From contig NZ_JAFREM010000006.1 of the NCBI RefSeq assembly GCF_017377575.1, positions 1-64,000 on the forward strand: DNA of 64,000 nucleotides. The letters run 5' to 3'. Numbering within the stretch: the first letter of the stretch is position 1; each line of letters opens with the position of its first letter. A program made the position numbers and the translations under genes. Under the pieces are notes generated by a model. It searched no databases and was not told the origin of the DNA. It saw only the letters and a program-made list of their open reading frames with translations. Source of the stretch: Candidatus Enterococcus moelleringii. Its GTDB lineage: Bacteria > Bacillota > Bacilli > Lactobacillales > Enterococcaceae. Below, piece by piece: positions 17,669 to 26,754 of this stretch.

Positions 17669-18431
17669 CAAAATCCCACTCATCCAGGGAGTCGACAATA
17701 TAAGTTGGGGGATCTGGCAGAGTTGGTACATCTGATTTTTGCGTGAAGCCGGAAAGAACCAATAATGAATCGATCCCGTTATCAATACCGGCACGAATAT
17801 CCGTTAAATAGTTGTCCCCTACCATCACTACTTCGGATTTATTCAATCCTAAAAGCGCCACTGCCTTATCCATAATAACTGCTTCAGGTTTTCCAATGTA
17901 GGTTGCCTTTTGCTGGGTAGAAGTTTCTAAAAAGGCAATTATCGAACCGGCGCCGGGCAATAATCCCCGTTCAGTAGGAATGTTTTTATCTGGATTAGTA
18001 CCGATAAACATTGCACCTTTTTGAATCGCTAAAGTTGCGGTAACGAATTTTTCATAAGTTACTTCATTATCTAGGCCTGCCACTACATAATCTGGTGCAG
18101 TTTCATCCCATTCAAAGCCCGCGTCCAAAATAGGGTCTCTTAATCCAGGTTCGCCAATGATGTAAACTTTCTTACCTTTATTGGCATCCTTCATAAAATC
18201 AATCGTCGCTAAAGTCGCTGTATACACCGTGTCAGCTGTGACATGAATATCAAATTCATCGGCTAAACGAGCTGCGACTGTCTCTGGGGATTTCGTCGTA
18301 TTATTCGTCAGAAATCGGAAGGGAATCTCACGCTCTTGTAATTGTTCAACAAAACGCCGTCCGGCTGGGATAGGTTCCTTTCCTAGATAAATCGTGCCAT
18401 CTAAATCAATCAAATAACCTTTGTATTTCAT
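17661..18431 (-). CDS. HAD-superfamily hydrolase, NagD-like (TIGR01457)
   Basis: A phosphatase of 256 aa. Motif I is [11 protein letters not shown] with the nucleophilic aspartate, motif [13 protein letters not shown], and the C-terminal motif [19 protein letters not shown]. The C2A cap places it in the NagD/p-nitrophenylphosphatase group; relatives hydrolyse nucleotides or sugar phosphates. It is flanked by yutD and DUF1461 genes on the same strand, five bases after the former and overlapping the latter, so it is one transcription unit. Confidence 0.92.
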   Translation of the reverse strand: MKYKGYLIDLDGTIYLGKEPIPAGRRFVEQLQEREIPFRFLTNNTTKSPETVAARLADEFDIHVTADTVYTATLATIDFMKDANKGKKVYIIGEPGLRDPILDAGFEWDETAPDYVVAGLDNEVTYEKFVTATLAIQKGAMFIGTNPDKNIPTERGLLPGAGSIIAFLETSTQQKATYIGKPEAVIMDKAVALLGLNKSEVVMVGDNYLTDIRAGIDNGIDSLLVLSGFTQKSDVPTLPDPPTYIVDSLDEWDFDA

Positions 18432-18436
18432 GAGGC

Positions 18437-19030
18437 TTACTCTTCTCTTTGTCGAATAACGAAGCGACCGTCATCTTCTTTGGTCTTCATCGTTGTTTCT
18501 TTTTTCGGTTTGCGGTTTTTAATAACCGGTTTTTTCTTGGCTGTTTCTTTAACTGGCACTTTTTTCTCTTCAATGTGTGCCTGGTTAGGATTGCGGCGTG
18601 GTTTTTTGCGTTTTTTGCGGTTGCTGTTTTGACGTTTGCCGCCGACCCGCTCAATCACAAAATAGGCACAGCCGAAGTTGCAATATTCATATAAGTAATC
18701 TTCTAATGTATCAATACGTTGTTCAGGATTGCTTTTGCGATCGTCCGCCCGGAAAAAGCCCTTTAAGCGTAATTGATCGTAGCCCCAATCACCGACAATA
18801 TAATCATAACGAGTGAGCACCTCGCTAAAGCGTTCGCCTAATCGTTCAGCATCAAAGCCTTCGCGATAATCTACCGCTATCCGGTATTGGCGTTCACCGA
18901 TCAATAGGTTCGTCTCGTCTACTCGTGTGACAAGCTCCCCTTTTTTCTTTTCTTCAGCGGGGGCCTCGACGATTTCTTCCAACGCTTCTGTCACTTCTTC
19001 AGTCACAGTTTTCTTTTCTTTAGTTGTCAT
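18437..19030 (-). CDS. yutD: YutD family protein
   Basis: A protein of 197 aa. The conserved DUF1027/YutD core is central: [51 protein letters not shown]. An acidic N-terminal extension and a long lysine/arginine-rich tail after residue 130 ([11 protein letters not shown]) make it longer than the Bacillus protein and suggest nucleic-acid contact. Function is unknown. It starts at ATG 19030 and is the first gene of the yutD-HAD-DUF1461 unit. Confidence 0.88.
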   Translation of the reverse strand: MTTKEKKTVTEEVTEALEEIVEAPAEEKKKGELVTRVDETNLLIGERQYRIAVDYREGFDAERLGERFSEVLTRYDYIVGDWGYDQLRLKGFFRADDRKSNPEQRIDTLEDYLYEYCNFGCAYFVIERVGGKRQNSNRKKRKKPRRNPNQAHIEEKKVPVKETAKKKPVIKNRKPKKETTMKTKEDDGRFVIRQREE

Positions 19031-19064
19031 CGTTTCACCACCTGTTTGATATTATACCTTGTTT

Positions 19065-20447
19065 TTATTGGATTGGATAGTGAGCTTTTAGATAGTCCCC
19101 CAGCACACTGCGAATAAACTCAGGAAATAGGAACTCATATTCACCTGCAATTTCAATTGTTGGAAAGAAAGGCAGGACCATATAGTGGTCCACCGTAGCC
19201 AGTGTATACTTGGCTGTCGGGTCAACTGGCTCGCCTAACCAGCAAACTTTGCGGTTTACTGGATCATAAGAAAGTCCTTCGTAAACCAAATGACCAAAGA
19301 CTTTTCCTCTAAAGCCCATTCCGATCACTGGGAAATTAATCAAGAAATGACGATTTTTTTCCATCTCTAAGATTAAACGGATCAACTCATTTCCTGGCAA
19401 CGTCACCTTGATCAAATGCATTGGATGAGGCAAGGCCGTGTGCAGTTGATCCTGATTAACAATCCCTTCAGGAATATCCTCTAAAAATAGGCCTGAATTC
19501 AAAATAGCCACGTCTGTTCCAGCTTTTTCTTTTACTGCGTGCAGTGCATACTCAATCATCGGATGCTCGGCATGGACATCGGCACTCATACTAAAGGGCA
19601 TATCAGCCACAGCTTTTTCTGCCAGCAAACGGTGACCTTCAGCCAAGTAGCCGTCAATTTCCACTTGATCCTCAGGCAGCTCCAGCATTTTTTCCGTCGC
19701 ATACGTATGAGCGGAAGTTCGAACGATTTTGTGCTGATCATCTACATAGATGTGTACTTCACCAACATAATAACCATATTTACCAGCAGCTGCGATTTGT
19801 ACGTCATTAACGACTTCTCCCCGTTCAAACAAATGATGAGTGTGTGAGCCTAAAATGACATCAATCTCTGGCTGTGCGCGAGCAATATGACGGTCAGCAC
19901 TAATTCCTAAGTGACTCATTAAAACCAAGACATCCACCTGTGGACGTAAACGAGCGACTAAATCTGGTAAAATATCCTCCACTTGACGAATATCCCAGCC
20001 GTTGGGACTGTAAGTTAACGGGAAGGGGGCGGTAAAAGCAATCAATCCAACCTTCGTTCCATTCTTAGTGGTAATGATTTTAGAAGCCTGTGACCAAACA
20101 GGCGGTTGCAGGGTTTGCTTGTCAAACAAATTATCCAGCAACACATCAAAATTTGCCTGATCATATAAATGATTCAGATCATCCTTAGAATTGCCTACTC
20201 CTTCATTGTTGCCAATCGTTGCGGCGTCGTAACCAATGTCATTCATCAACAGCACACTAGCCTGTCCATCGGTAGCTTCTGTTAGTGGATGCCAACGGTC
20301 AACAAAATCTCCCAGATCAACAGTAATTACTTCTTGGTCAGCCTGTTGATTTTCTTGCTGACGGGTATGCAAAAATCGCCGAATTTTAGGCCAATTTTCT
20401 AGATGTGAATGCAGATCATTCGTATGTAGAAGAATAATTTTTTCCAT
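19065..20447 (-). CDS. Metallophosphoesterase / 5'-nucleotidase family protein (YunD type)
   Basis: A protein of 460 aa. The N-terminal calcineurin-like phosphoesterase domain shows LLHTNDLHSHLE, VDLGDFVDRWHP, GNNEG, MSHLG and LGSHTHH, the usual dimetal ligands. The C-terminal 5'-nucleotidase domain has NSGLFLEDIPEG and the substrate pocket around FLINFPVIGMGF. There is no signal peptide, so it is cytoplasmic like Bacillus YunD rather than the secreted UshA. It lies 35 bases upstream of yutD on the same strand. Confidence 0.9.
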   Translation of the reverse strand: MEKIILLHTNDLHSHLENWPKIRRFLHTRQQENQQADQEVITVDLGDFVDRWHPLTEATDGQASVLLMNDIGYDAATIGNNEGVGNSKDDLNHLYDQANFDVLLDNLFDKQTLQPPVWSQASKIITTKNGTKVGLIAFTAPFPLTYSPNGWDIRQVEDILPDLVARLRPQVDVLVLMSHLGISADRHIARAQPEIDVILGSHTHHLFERGEVVNDVQIAAAGKYGYYVGEVHIYVDDQHKIVRTSAHTYATEKMLELPEDQVEIDGYLAEGHRLLAEKAVADMPFSMSADVHAEHPMIEYALHAVKEKAGTDVAILNSGLFLEDIPEGIVNQDQLHTALPHPMHLIKVTLPGNELIRLILEMEKNRHFLINFPVIGMGFRGKVFGHLVYEGLSYDPVNRKVCWLGEPVDPTAKYTLATVDHYMVLPFFPTIEIAGEYEFLFPEFIRSVLGDYLKAHYPIQ

Positions 20448-20531
20448 AATTTCGCTTCTCTCTTACCAGTTTTGTTGGTTCTATAGTACCATATTCCTAT
20501 ATTATTTAACGGATTGGAGGCATTAAACAAA

Positions 20532-20987
20532 ATGAAATTTGATACTTCTTTAGGCCCGCTCTGGCTGGATGCCAACGAAAAAGCGTTGACGGCTGTTTCT
20601 TATCATGAGATACCGGAATCAAAAATGGCCAATCCTACTATATTAAAGCAAGCGAAGGAAGAAATCCTAGCCTTCTTGGCAGGTGAACTAAAAATCTTTA
20701 CAGTTCCTTATGAGCTTTCTTATGGGACTACTTTCCAACAGGAAGTCTGGCAAGCTTTGTCACAAATTCCTTACGGCGAGACACTTAATTATCAGGAAGT
20801 CGCTAAAAAGATCGGCCGACCACAGGCAGTACGAGCGATCGGACAAGCCAATCGTAGAAATCCTTTGCCGATTATCATTCCTTGTCACCGAGTGATTGGG
20901 AAAAATGGTCAGTTGACTGGTTACTCAGGCTCAAGCCCTGAAGGATTAATGGTCAAACAGCAGCTTTTAGATCTGGAACAACTATAG
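20532..20987 (+). CDS. ogt: Methylated-DNA--protein-cysteine methyltransferase
   Basis: A suicide DNA-repair protein of 151 aa that transfers the methyl group of O6-methylguanine to its own cysteine. IIPCHRVIGKNG contains the acceptor cysteine and RAIGQANRRNPLPI the preceding conserved segment. ATG 20532 with GGAGG 11 bases upstream is preferred to a TTG at 20514. It is monocistronic, divergent from the nucleotidase gene, and ends in a strong terminator that abuts the tRNA-Leu gene. Confidence 0.94.
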   Translation: MKFDTSLGPLWLDANEKALTAVSYHEIPESKMANPTILKQAKEEILAFLAGELKIFTVPYELSYGTTFQQEVWQALSQIPYGETLNYQEVAKKIGRPQAVRAIGQANRRNPLPIIIPCHRVIGKNGQLTGYSGSSPEGLMVKQQLLDLEQL

Positions 20988-21027
20988 AAAAAACTCCGAA
21001 TCTCATAAAAGATTCGGAGTTTTTTTA
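20988..21027. terminator. Terminator after ogt (also facing tRNA-Leu)
   Basis: Perfect 12-base arms AAACTCCGAATC / GATTCGGAGTTT with an 8-base loop are followed by T runs in both directions. It can also terminate the minus-strand tRNA. Confidence 0.9.
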
Positions 21028-21111
21028 TGCGGCCGAGAAGACTCGAACTTCCACGGTATTTCTACCACTAGCGCCTGAAGCTAGCGCGTCTGCCAATTCC
21101 GCCACGACCGC
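21028..21111 (-). tRNA. tRNA-Leu (CAG)
   Basis: On the minus strand an 84-base sequence folds as a class II tRNA. The acceptor stem is GCGGTCG / CGGCCGC, the D arm contains TTGGCAGAC, the anticodon stem is CTAGC / GCTAG with loop TTCAGGC (anticodon CAG), and a long variable arm and TTCGAGTC T loop follow. The CCA end is not encoded; the discriminator is A. Confidence 0.95.
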
Positions 21112-21181
21112 ATGAATCTAGAGTAAAACAAAGACGGAAATTTTGCAATGATTTTTTCCTTCATAAACGAAACAAAATGGA

Positions 21182-22372
21182 TTAGTCGTTGATATACTCA
21201 TCTTGAGAAAACTCAGTGTCTTCGTATTCGCCGTCGTCTTTACCGTAAAATCGATTATAGCGTTGTTTAAATTTCCGGAATAAGAAGACACCAAATGCTT
21301 TGATTACTGCGTAAGTTGGTACGCCGAAAACTAGGCCGAACAGACCGAACAAGTTTCCCATTACTAGTAGCACCAATACGATTGTTACCGGGTGAACCCG
21401 TAATTGTTCTCCCAGTACTTTCGGTTCAATCACGTTGCCATTTAGTACCTGCTCCACAATCCAGACAACGATTAAAGCCAGCAGCATTTGGAAAGATTCT
21501 AATAGTGCAATCACTGCGCAGGGAATAAAGGCAATGAACGGGCCGATGTAAGGAATAAATGACGTAATAGTGACTAATACTGCCAATGGCATTGCATAAG
21601 GCATCCCGATGATCAGAAAGCCCACAAACACAATTACCCCATTTGCTAACGCAACAATGAATTGCCCCTTCAAATAATTCCCAACCTGGATATCGAGAAT
21701 CCCGCCAAGCTCGTTGGCATCATCACGAAATTTCGGCGGCATCAGTTTTAAAAAGTAATGCTTAAACTTTCTTACATCCTTTAATAAGAAGAAGGTAATA
21801 ATTGGTGCCGTCAGCATAATGACGAAAAAGCCGCTGAGGGTAGAGAAGATATTACCTACAAAGTACTGAATATCTCCTAACGATTCTGACAGCGTTGCAA
21901 TTACCTGGGCAACAACGTCTTCTAACGAACCAAAAATATCTTGAGCCGGCTCTTCGAACATCGTTCCAGCAACAAAATTTTGAACAGTGGCTTCAAAGTT
22001 AGCCACATGCTGCGGAAAATCGTTAATCAGGCTGGCAGTTTGGCTGTACATTTTCGGCACCGCCCATATGCCGAAAGTAGCAAGAAGCATTATCAGCACC
22101 ATTCCAATTCCGATAATAGTATAGAGTCGCTTTACCCCTTTTCTTTCAAAGAAACTCACAATCGGTTCTAATAGGTAGTAGAAAATGAGGGCCAGTAAAA
22201 CTGGTGCAAAAATCGTTCCTAGAATAATGCCTATTGGTTCAAAGATAAATCGTACTAGATAGAATACAAAAATCAATGCCCCTAACAGCACTCCAGCAAT
22301 TAAAGTAAAAATAAGATTACGGCCGCCGATAAATTCAATCCAGCGGGTCATTTTTGTCGAAGGTCGTTCCAT
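21182..22372 (-). CDS. AI-2E family transporter (PerM/YrrI-like)
   Basis: A polytopic membrane protein of 396 aa with about eight helices. The family signature is in the second half: VTITSFIPYIGPFIAFIPCAVIALL and VEQVLNGNVIEPKVLGEQLRVHP. The family includes the E. coli TqsA quorum-signal exporter, proton/sodium antiporters and sporulation channel proteins, so the substrate is open. A charged acidic tail (KDDGEYEDTEFSQDEY) is distinctive. A paralogue of similar length lies at 24146-25276. Confidence 0.9.
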   Translation of the reverse strand: MERPSTKMTRWIEFIGGRNLIFTLIAGVLLGALIFVFYLVRFIFEPIGIILGTIFAPVLLALIFYYLLEPIVSFFERKGVKRLYTIIGIGMVLIMLLATFGIWAVPKMYSQTASLINDFPQHVANFEATVQNFVAGTMFEEPAQDIFGSLEDVVAQVIATLSESLGDIQYFVGNIFSTLSGFFVIMLTAPIITFFLLKDVRKFKHYFLKLMPPKFRDDANELGGILDIQVGNYLKGQFIVALANGVIVFVGFLIIGMPYAMPLAVLVTITSFIPYIGPFIAFIPCAVIALLESFQMLLALIVVWIVEQVLNGNVIEPKVLGEQLRVHPVTIVLVLLVMGNLFGLFGLVFGVPTYAVIKAFGVFLFRKFKQRYNRFYGKDDGEYEDTEFSQDEYIND

Positions 22373-22427
22373 TTCATCAAATCCTTTTTCTTTTATTGTA
22401 ACGAAACAACGACTTTCTCACAAAAAA

Positions 22428-22446
22428 AAGGCCTATGACAGGCCTT
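22428..22446 (-). terminator. Terminator of the SPFH/LURP-one gene pair
   Basis: AAGGCCT / AGGCCTT arms with a five-base loop overlap the stop codon of the 22445 gene and are followed by eight T on the minus strand. Confidence 0.8.
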
Positions 22447-22927
22447 AACCATTAGAACTTTCATCTTCTTTTACTCGATCGATGGCAATGACTAAAGAAA
22501 TTACCAGGTGCTCATAGGCTTCATCAAGGATTGTTACTTCATAAGTATCGCCCCAAGAAACCCAGCGTTTGTTAATATCGGCAATCTTGCGTCCGTTTCT
22601 TTCAACAATAAAATCCATGTCCCACCAATTGCCATCAACACTAACCCCATCAGCGTCAATGGAATAGTGAGCTTTTAAAAAGGTTAGATGTTTGGAAATC
22701 TCGATCATATCTTGACCGTCAATCTCCACAAAGAACTTTGGCAGCAGACTAATCGTCTTTTTAGTGATTTTGCTAATCTCCCGGCCTTGTTCATCTTCAA
22801 CGCGAAATGTTTTCGGGATTTTCATGAAGCTGCCTTCTACATAGTAACGGGGATTTTGCTGCTCATCGGTGACGGTAAATTTTTCGCCGATGCTAAAGAC
22901 CTTTTGTTTGATATACAGTTTTCTCAT
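22445..22927 (-). CDS. LURP-one-related (YxjI-like) protein
   Basis: A protein of 160 aa belonging to the LOR/YxjI family, which has a Tubby-like beta-barrel fold. Recognisable segments are MRKLYIKQKVFSIGEKFTVTDE at the N-terminus, YYVEGSFMKIPKTFRVEDEQGREISKI, and WDMDFIVERNGRKIADINKRW. Biochemical role is unknown; Tubby-like barrels may bind membrane lipids. Its ATG overlaps the stop of the SPFH gene by four bases (ATGA), so the two are translationally coupled and probably act together at the membrane. Confidence 0.85.
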   Translation of the reverse strand: MRKLYIKQKVFSIGEKFTVTDEQQNPRYYVEGSFMKIPKTFRVEDEQGREISKITKKTISLLPKFFVEIDGQDMIEISKHLTFLKAHYSIDADGVSVDGNWWDMDFIVERNGRKIADINKRWVSWGDTYEVTILDEAYEHLVISLVIAIDRVKEDESSNG

Positions 22928-23814
22928 TTATTGCCTCCTGTCTTGGAGTTGTCGCTCATATCTCCAGTGTTGATAACCGGCTGGGTGCCTTTATCAGTAA
23001 TGATTGAAACCAGTAAATTATTAATCAATTGCACTTTACGATCGTCGGTAAATTGAATATCCTGTCCATCTTCAATTTGTTCCAAAGCCATTTGAGTCAT
23101 CGTCACGGCTCCTTCTACAATTGTTTGACGAGCGGATAGGATCGCCCGGGCTTGTTGACGCTGCAGCATAGCATTGGCAATTTCCGTTGCATAGGCTAAA
23201 TGGTTCAGGCGAGTCTCAATGACTTCTACTCCGGCAATTGCTAAGCGTTCTTGCAATTCTATCGCTAGTTCTTCAGAAACTTTTGTTGTATTGCCTCGCA
23301 AAGTTAAATCACCTTCGCTGAACGTGTCATAGGGGTACTGAGAAGCAATATGTCGGATAGCAGTCTCACTCTGAATCTCGACGAAATCCAAATAGTAGTC
23401 TACATCAAACAAGGCTTTAGCGGTATCAACGACTTTGTAAACCACGACTGCTGAAATTTCAATCGGGTTGCCGTCAGAATCGTTAACCTTCAACAGCGAA
23501 CTGTTGAAGTTGCGAACCTTCATGGATATTTTTATTTTTTGCGTTAAGGGCATGGTGACAAACAAGCCATTTTCTTTGATTGTACCGACATATTTCCCAA
23601 AAAACAGAACGGCTTTGGCTTGATTAGGACTCACAATCGTTAACGAGCTGATAAACAAAAAGGATATCCCCCACAATACGACAGCTAATGCAACCAATCC
23701 GATACTATCACGGGTACTTCCCAGCAAAACAAACCAAACACCAGCAATAATAATCAAGACTAGTACAAGTAAGGCCAAATAGCCATTTACATAAAAAGCT
23801 TTTTTCTCTTTCAA
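22924..23814 (-). CDS. SPFH/Band 7 domain membrane protein
   Basis: A protein of 296 aa with two N-terminal membrane helices (residues about 8-55) and a prohibitin/stomatin domain (VSPNQAKAVLFFGKYVGTIKENGLF, EIQSETAIRHIASQYPYD). A coiled-coil-prone segment RQQARAILSARQTIVEGAV follows. Such proteins form flotillin-like membrane assemblies. The start is TTG 23814, six to seven bases after GGAGGTG; an upstream TTG overlaps the ribosome site. It is coupled to the LURP-one protein. Confidence 0.88.
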   Translation of the reverse strand: MKEKKAFYVNGYLALLVLVLIIIAGVWFVLLGSTRDSIGLVALAVVLWGISFLFISSLTIVSPNQAKAVLFFGKYVGTIKENGLFVTMPLTQKIKISMKVRNFNSSLLKVNDSDGNPIEISAVVVYKVVDTAKALFDVDYYLDFVEIQSETAIRHIASQYPYDTFSEGDLTLRGNTTKVSEELAIELQERLAIAGVEVIETRLNHLAYATEIANAMLQRQQARAILSARQTIVEGAVTMTQMALEQIEDGQDIQFTDDRKVQLINNLLVSIITDKGTQPVINTGDMSDNSKTGGNK

Positions 23815-24145
23815 ATAAAACACCTCCAAAGGGTTTCTTACAGTTTACTCCTTACAAAAGACAGATTCAATAAAATTACTAATAGCTAAGAAAGGCTTTG
23901 GAAAATGGCACATTTTTAGAACAATACGACAAAATTTTTGCTCATTGCTGACTAAGCAGATCTGTGAGACCGGACACCAAGACTGCTGTGAAGACAAGCT
24001 TGCCAAGCGTGAAGGAATTATACTTAATTAAACAATGAAAAACTGATGGAAAGCTTCCCGAACTTTTTCTTTAATTTCTTAAAAAAATATTTTTTCGCTG
24101 CTGAATTAATGATAAGATGGAGCCATCATGTAAAAGGAGGCTCCT
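23815..24145. other. Divergent intergenic region with a dispersed repeat
   Basis: It separates the minus-strand SPFH gene from the plus-strand AI-2E family gene. There is no coding frame. It contains repeat copy A (23888-23978), related to a sequence at 48831-48954. Confidence 0.6.
23888..23978 (+). repeat. Dispersed intergenic repeat, copy A
   Basis: It begins AAGAAAGGCTTTG and ends GAGACCGGACACC, with shared internal blocks GCACA, CAATA-GAC, AAAATTTT and CATTGC-GAC. Copy B at 48831-48954 has the same blocks in the same order plus an extra ~33 bases in the middle. Confidence 0.6.
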
Positions 24146-25276
24146 ATGCTATCACGTTTCAAATATTCGAAACTGTTCTTTTGGACCGCCGAAATCGTCT
24201 TGACGATTATCGGGATTTATTTTGTTTTACAGATGCCCAATATCTTTGAGCCCGTTTTGGGTATGCTCTCAGCAGTCGTACTGCCATTATTAGTCGCAGG
24301 ATTTCTTTACTATATGTTCGATCCCATCGTCGTATTTTTAGAAAAACGCGGCATGCCTCGTGTTTTTGGCTTTTTGATTTCTTTTGTTGTCATTGCCATT
24401 ATTATTGTTTTGGCTGCCATGAATGTGGTGCCGCAATTGATTGAGCAAACGGTTCAGTTAACGCAGAACTTGCCATTATATGCAGAAGAAACCGGAAAAT
24501 GGATTAGTGATTTAGCCCAAAGAGATGAATTTAGAAATTTTAACATAGAGGAGCAATTGGCTTCTGCCAATATCACTATCAATAATCTGATTAACTTAGC
24601 GATTGTTAGTGTGACTTCCAGCTTGTCGCGGATTGTTGGTGTTGCCATGCAATTCTTTGTCTTACTGTTTACAGTGCCGTTTATTTTAATCTTTATGTTC
24701 AAAGACGGACACAAGTTTCTGGATGCTATTTCGCAGTTTTTCCCATTAACAATTCGTAAAGAGCTGCGCCAAACTGTGCGGGAGCTGAATGAAACTTTGT
24801 CGGCTTATATTAGCAGTACCGTGTTGGATGCTTTTATCATTGGTATCCTGAGCTTTATTGCCATGACTATTTTCAAACAGCCCTATAGCTTATTGTTAGC
24901 TATCTTTTGTGGAGTAACGAATATTATTCCTTATGTAGGACCCTTCATCGGTGCGGTGCCAGCTGTAATTGTCGGCTTTTTCATCTCTCCGTTGCAGGCT
25001 TTGTATATGGGTCTTTCGATTTTGGTGATTCAGCAGTTGGATGGGAATCTGATTAAACCCTTGCTGTTTGGCAAGTCGTTGAACATTCACCCATTGACGA
25101 TTATTTTAGTCTTAATCGGTGCGGGAAGTGTCGCAGGGATTGTGGGCATGCTGATTTGTATTCCAGTTTATGCCGTCATTAAGACGTTGATTATCAATAT
25201 CCACAAAATTTATCACATTCGTCGCGAAAGCCAGTTGCTTAAAGACGATACCGATTCACCAACTAAATTGCTATAG
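24146..25276 (+). CDS. AI-2E family transporter, second paralogue
   Basis: A membrane protein of 376 aa of the same family as the 21182-22372 gene. The signature appears as FCGVTNIIPYVGPFIGAVPAVIVGFF and LDGNLIKPLLFGKSLNIHPLTIILVL. The two differ in sequence and C-terminal tail, so this is an old duplication. ATG 24146 is preceded by AAAAGGAGG. It is monocistronic, ending in a strong terminator shared with the convergent gene at 25355. Confidence 0.9.
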   Translation: MLSRFKYSKLFFWTAEIVLTIIGIYFVLQMPNIFEPVLGMLSAVVLPLLVAGFLYYMFDPIVVFLEKRGMPRVFGFLISFVVIAIIIVLAAMNVVPQLIEQTVQLTQNLPLYAEETGKWISDLAQRDEFRNFNIEEQLASANITINNLINLAIVSVTSSLSRIVGVAMQFFVLLFTVPFILIFMFKDGHKFLDAISQFFPLTIRKELRQTVRELNETLSAYISSTVLDAFIIGILSFIAMTIFKQPYSLLLAIFCGVTNIIPYVGPFIGAVPAVIVGFFISPLQALYMGLSILVIQQLDGNLIKPLLFGKSLNIHPLTIILVLIGAGSVAGIVGMLICIPVYAVIKTLIINIHKIYHIRRESQLLKDDTDSPTKLL

Positions 25277-25303
25277 CGATTTGATTGGCAAGTCAGCTCT
25301 GAA

Positions 25304-25356
25304 TAAAAATAGTCCTTATGAAATCACTTGTGTGAATTCATAAGGACTATTTTTTT
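25304..25356. terminator. Bidirectional terminator
   Basis: An almost perfect stem of about 20 bases (AAAATAGTCCTTATGAA and complement) with a four-base loop and T runs on both strands. It overlaps the stop of the minus-strand gene at 25355. Confidence 0.9.
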
Positions 25357-25861
25357 AGAAGCTTCCGTAGCAATCTTTGGAAATAATTTGTCCAGAATCT
25401 TTTTCGTAACGAATATAGATGGAGATGTATTCATCATCGGGCAGATCTTCTTCCCAAGTTGCTTCCACAATAGAGGGTTCCGTGGAAGTCCCCTTATTGG
25501 TGTAGGTTCTAGTCGGTGGACCGACAACTTCCAATAGTTCGCTGTAAGGATCACCATCCGAATAAGTTTCCATCGAAGTATCTTCTTCTTCATCATATTC
25601 GACATTGCTTGTTGCGACTTGAATATCTTCGTAAGTGGTACGATCCCAGTTTTTCATTTGATCAATGTAGTTTAATGCTTCCTCTTCATCCCAACCGACC
25701 TCTTCCTCGTAATCATAAGAAGCTACGGAGTCAGAAGCATTCAACAGGTCGCTATCGGAAATTGCTATTCCTAAAATAATCAGCACAATTCCTACTATTA
25801 TACTTACATTCGGGTTTCTTCCTGACCAAGATTTCTTCTTGGGAGTTGCCTTCTTCATCAT
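25355..25861 (-). CDS. Membrane-anchored hypothetical protein, 168 aa
   Basis: A basic N-terminus (residues 1-16) is followed by one membrane helix (about 18-35, VSIIVGIVLIILGIAI). The rest is an acidic extracellular domain ending in YSELLEVVGPPTRTY and YISIYIRYEKDSGQIISK. The C-terminal part looks like the small two-strand repeat fold of SmpA/OmlA- or BLIP-like domains (for example DUF3862), but this is a guess. It is single, downstream of the SRP RNA terminator. Confidence 0.75.
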   Translation of the reverse strand: MMKKATPKKKSWSGRNPNVSIIVGIVLIILGIAISDSDLLNASDSVASYDYEEEVGWDEEEALNYIDQMKNWDRTTYEDIQVATSNVEYDEEEDTSMETYSDGDPYSELLEVVGPPTRTYTNKGTSTEPSIVEATWEEDLPDDEYISIYIRYEKDSGQIISKDCYGSF

Positions 25862-25965
25862 ATAAGTCGCCCCTTCATTTTTCAGCTATCTTATCTAGCA
25901 CTAATATCTTCAACTTCATAATAGTATAAGAAAAGCATGGATTGCAATGATTTTCGAAAAAAAAA

Positions 25966-25986
25966 CAGGCCTCATCAGCCTGTTGA
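25966..25986 (-). terminator. Terminator of the SRP RNA gene
   Basis: AACAGGC / GCCTGTT arms with a CTCATCA-type loop, followed on the minus strand by a long T run. Confidence 0.8.
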
Positions 25987-25999
25987 AAGATTCTTTAAT

Positions 26000-26095
26000 T
26001 CATTTCAGACACATGCCGGATCCTGCTTAGTGCTGCTTCCTTCCAGATCTGACACAATTCACAAGCCCGACATTGTCCTAGCCTTTCGGCAAAAA
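26000..26095 (-). ncRNA. ffs: Signal recognition particle RNA (small bacterial type)
   Basis: The minus strand contains the helix-8 signature TCTGGAAGGAAGCAGCACTAAG with the GGAA tetraloop. Flanking arms ACAATGTCGG / CCGGCATGTGT can pair to form the hairpin. It sits directly downstream of tadA, as in many Lactobacillales, but the usual dnaX neighbour does not follow. The ends are approximate. Confidence 0.9.
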
Positions 26096-26110
26096 TTAGT
26101 ATAACAAATT

Positions 26111-26623
26111 CTAGTCGCCTTGGCTAGTCTTTTTCATTTGTTTTTTCTTTTCCCGTAATTGACGGAAGAAATTAGTTAGTAATTGGCCGCAGGTTTCCTC
26201 TAATATACCACCTTCTACATAGGCACGGTGGTTGAAGCGTTCGTCGGTTAATAAGTTCATTAAAGTTCCAGCTGTTCCGCCTTTTGGATCGTAAGCACCA
26301 AAATAAACTTCTTCCACTCGCGATAAGATCATCGCTCCGCTGCACATGGGACAAGGCTCCAATGTGACAAATAATTGACACTCCTCCAACCGCCAGTTGT
26401 CCAGATCTTTACAGGCTTCTCGGATGGCAAACATCTCAGCATGACTGGTTGCGTCTTGACTATGTTCTCTAAGATTGTGCCCGCGACCAATAATTTCTTT
26501 CTTATATACGACAACAGCACCGATAGGAACTTCTGCAACGGCTTCCGCCTTTTGCGCTTCATGGATAGCCTCCTGCATATAATACGCTTTTTCTTCTTCT
26601 GTAAATGAACTGATTCGTTCCAC
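26111..26623 (-). CDS. tadA: tRNA-specific adenosine deaminase
   Basis: A protein of about 170 aa that converts A34 to inosine in tRNA-Arg(ACG). The zinc-dependent deaminase motifs are SHAEMFAIREA (histidine ligand and catalytic glutamate) and LEPCPMCSGAMI (two cysteine ligands). The start is GTG 26623, six bases after GAGGTG; a GTG nine bases upstream is part of that ribosome site. The C-terminal tail REKKKQMKKTSQGD is basic. It is followed by the SRP RNA. Confidence 0.94.
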   Translation of the reverse strand: MERISSFTEEEKAYYMQEAIHEAQKAEAVAEVPIGAVVVYKKEIIGRGHNLREHSQDATSHAEMFAIREACKDLDNWRLEECQLFVTLEPCPMCSGAMILSRVEEVYFGAYDPKGGTAGTLMNLLTDERFNHRAYVEGGILEETCGQLLTNFFRQLREKKKQMKKTSQGD

Positions 26624-26754
26624 GTTTTTCACCTCGGTTCCTACTTTAGCATATTTTGGGCTATTGTCAGTAAAAAAATTAGACAGACTCAGTCTAATGG
26701 CTGATTCAAAACAGTACTGCTATGCGTATGATAGTAGAATAAGGAGGGATTACA

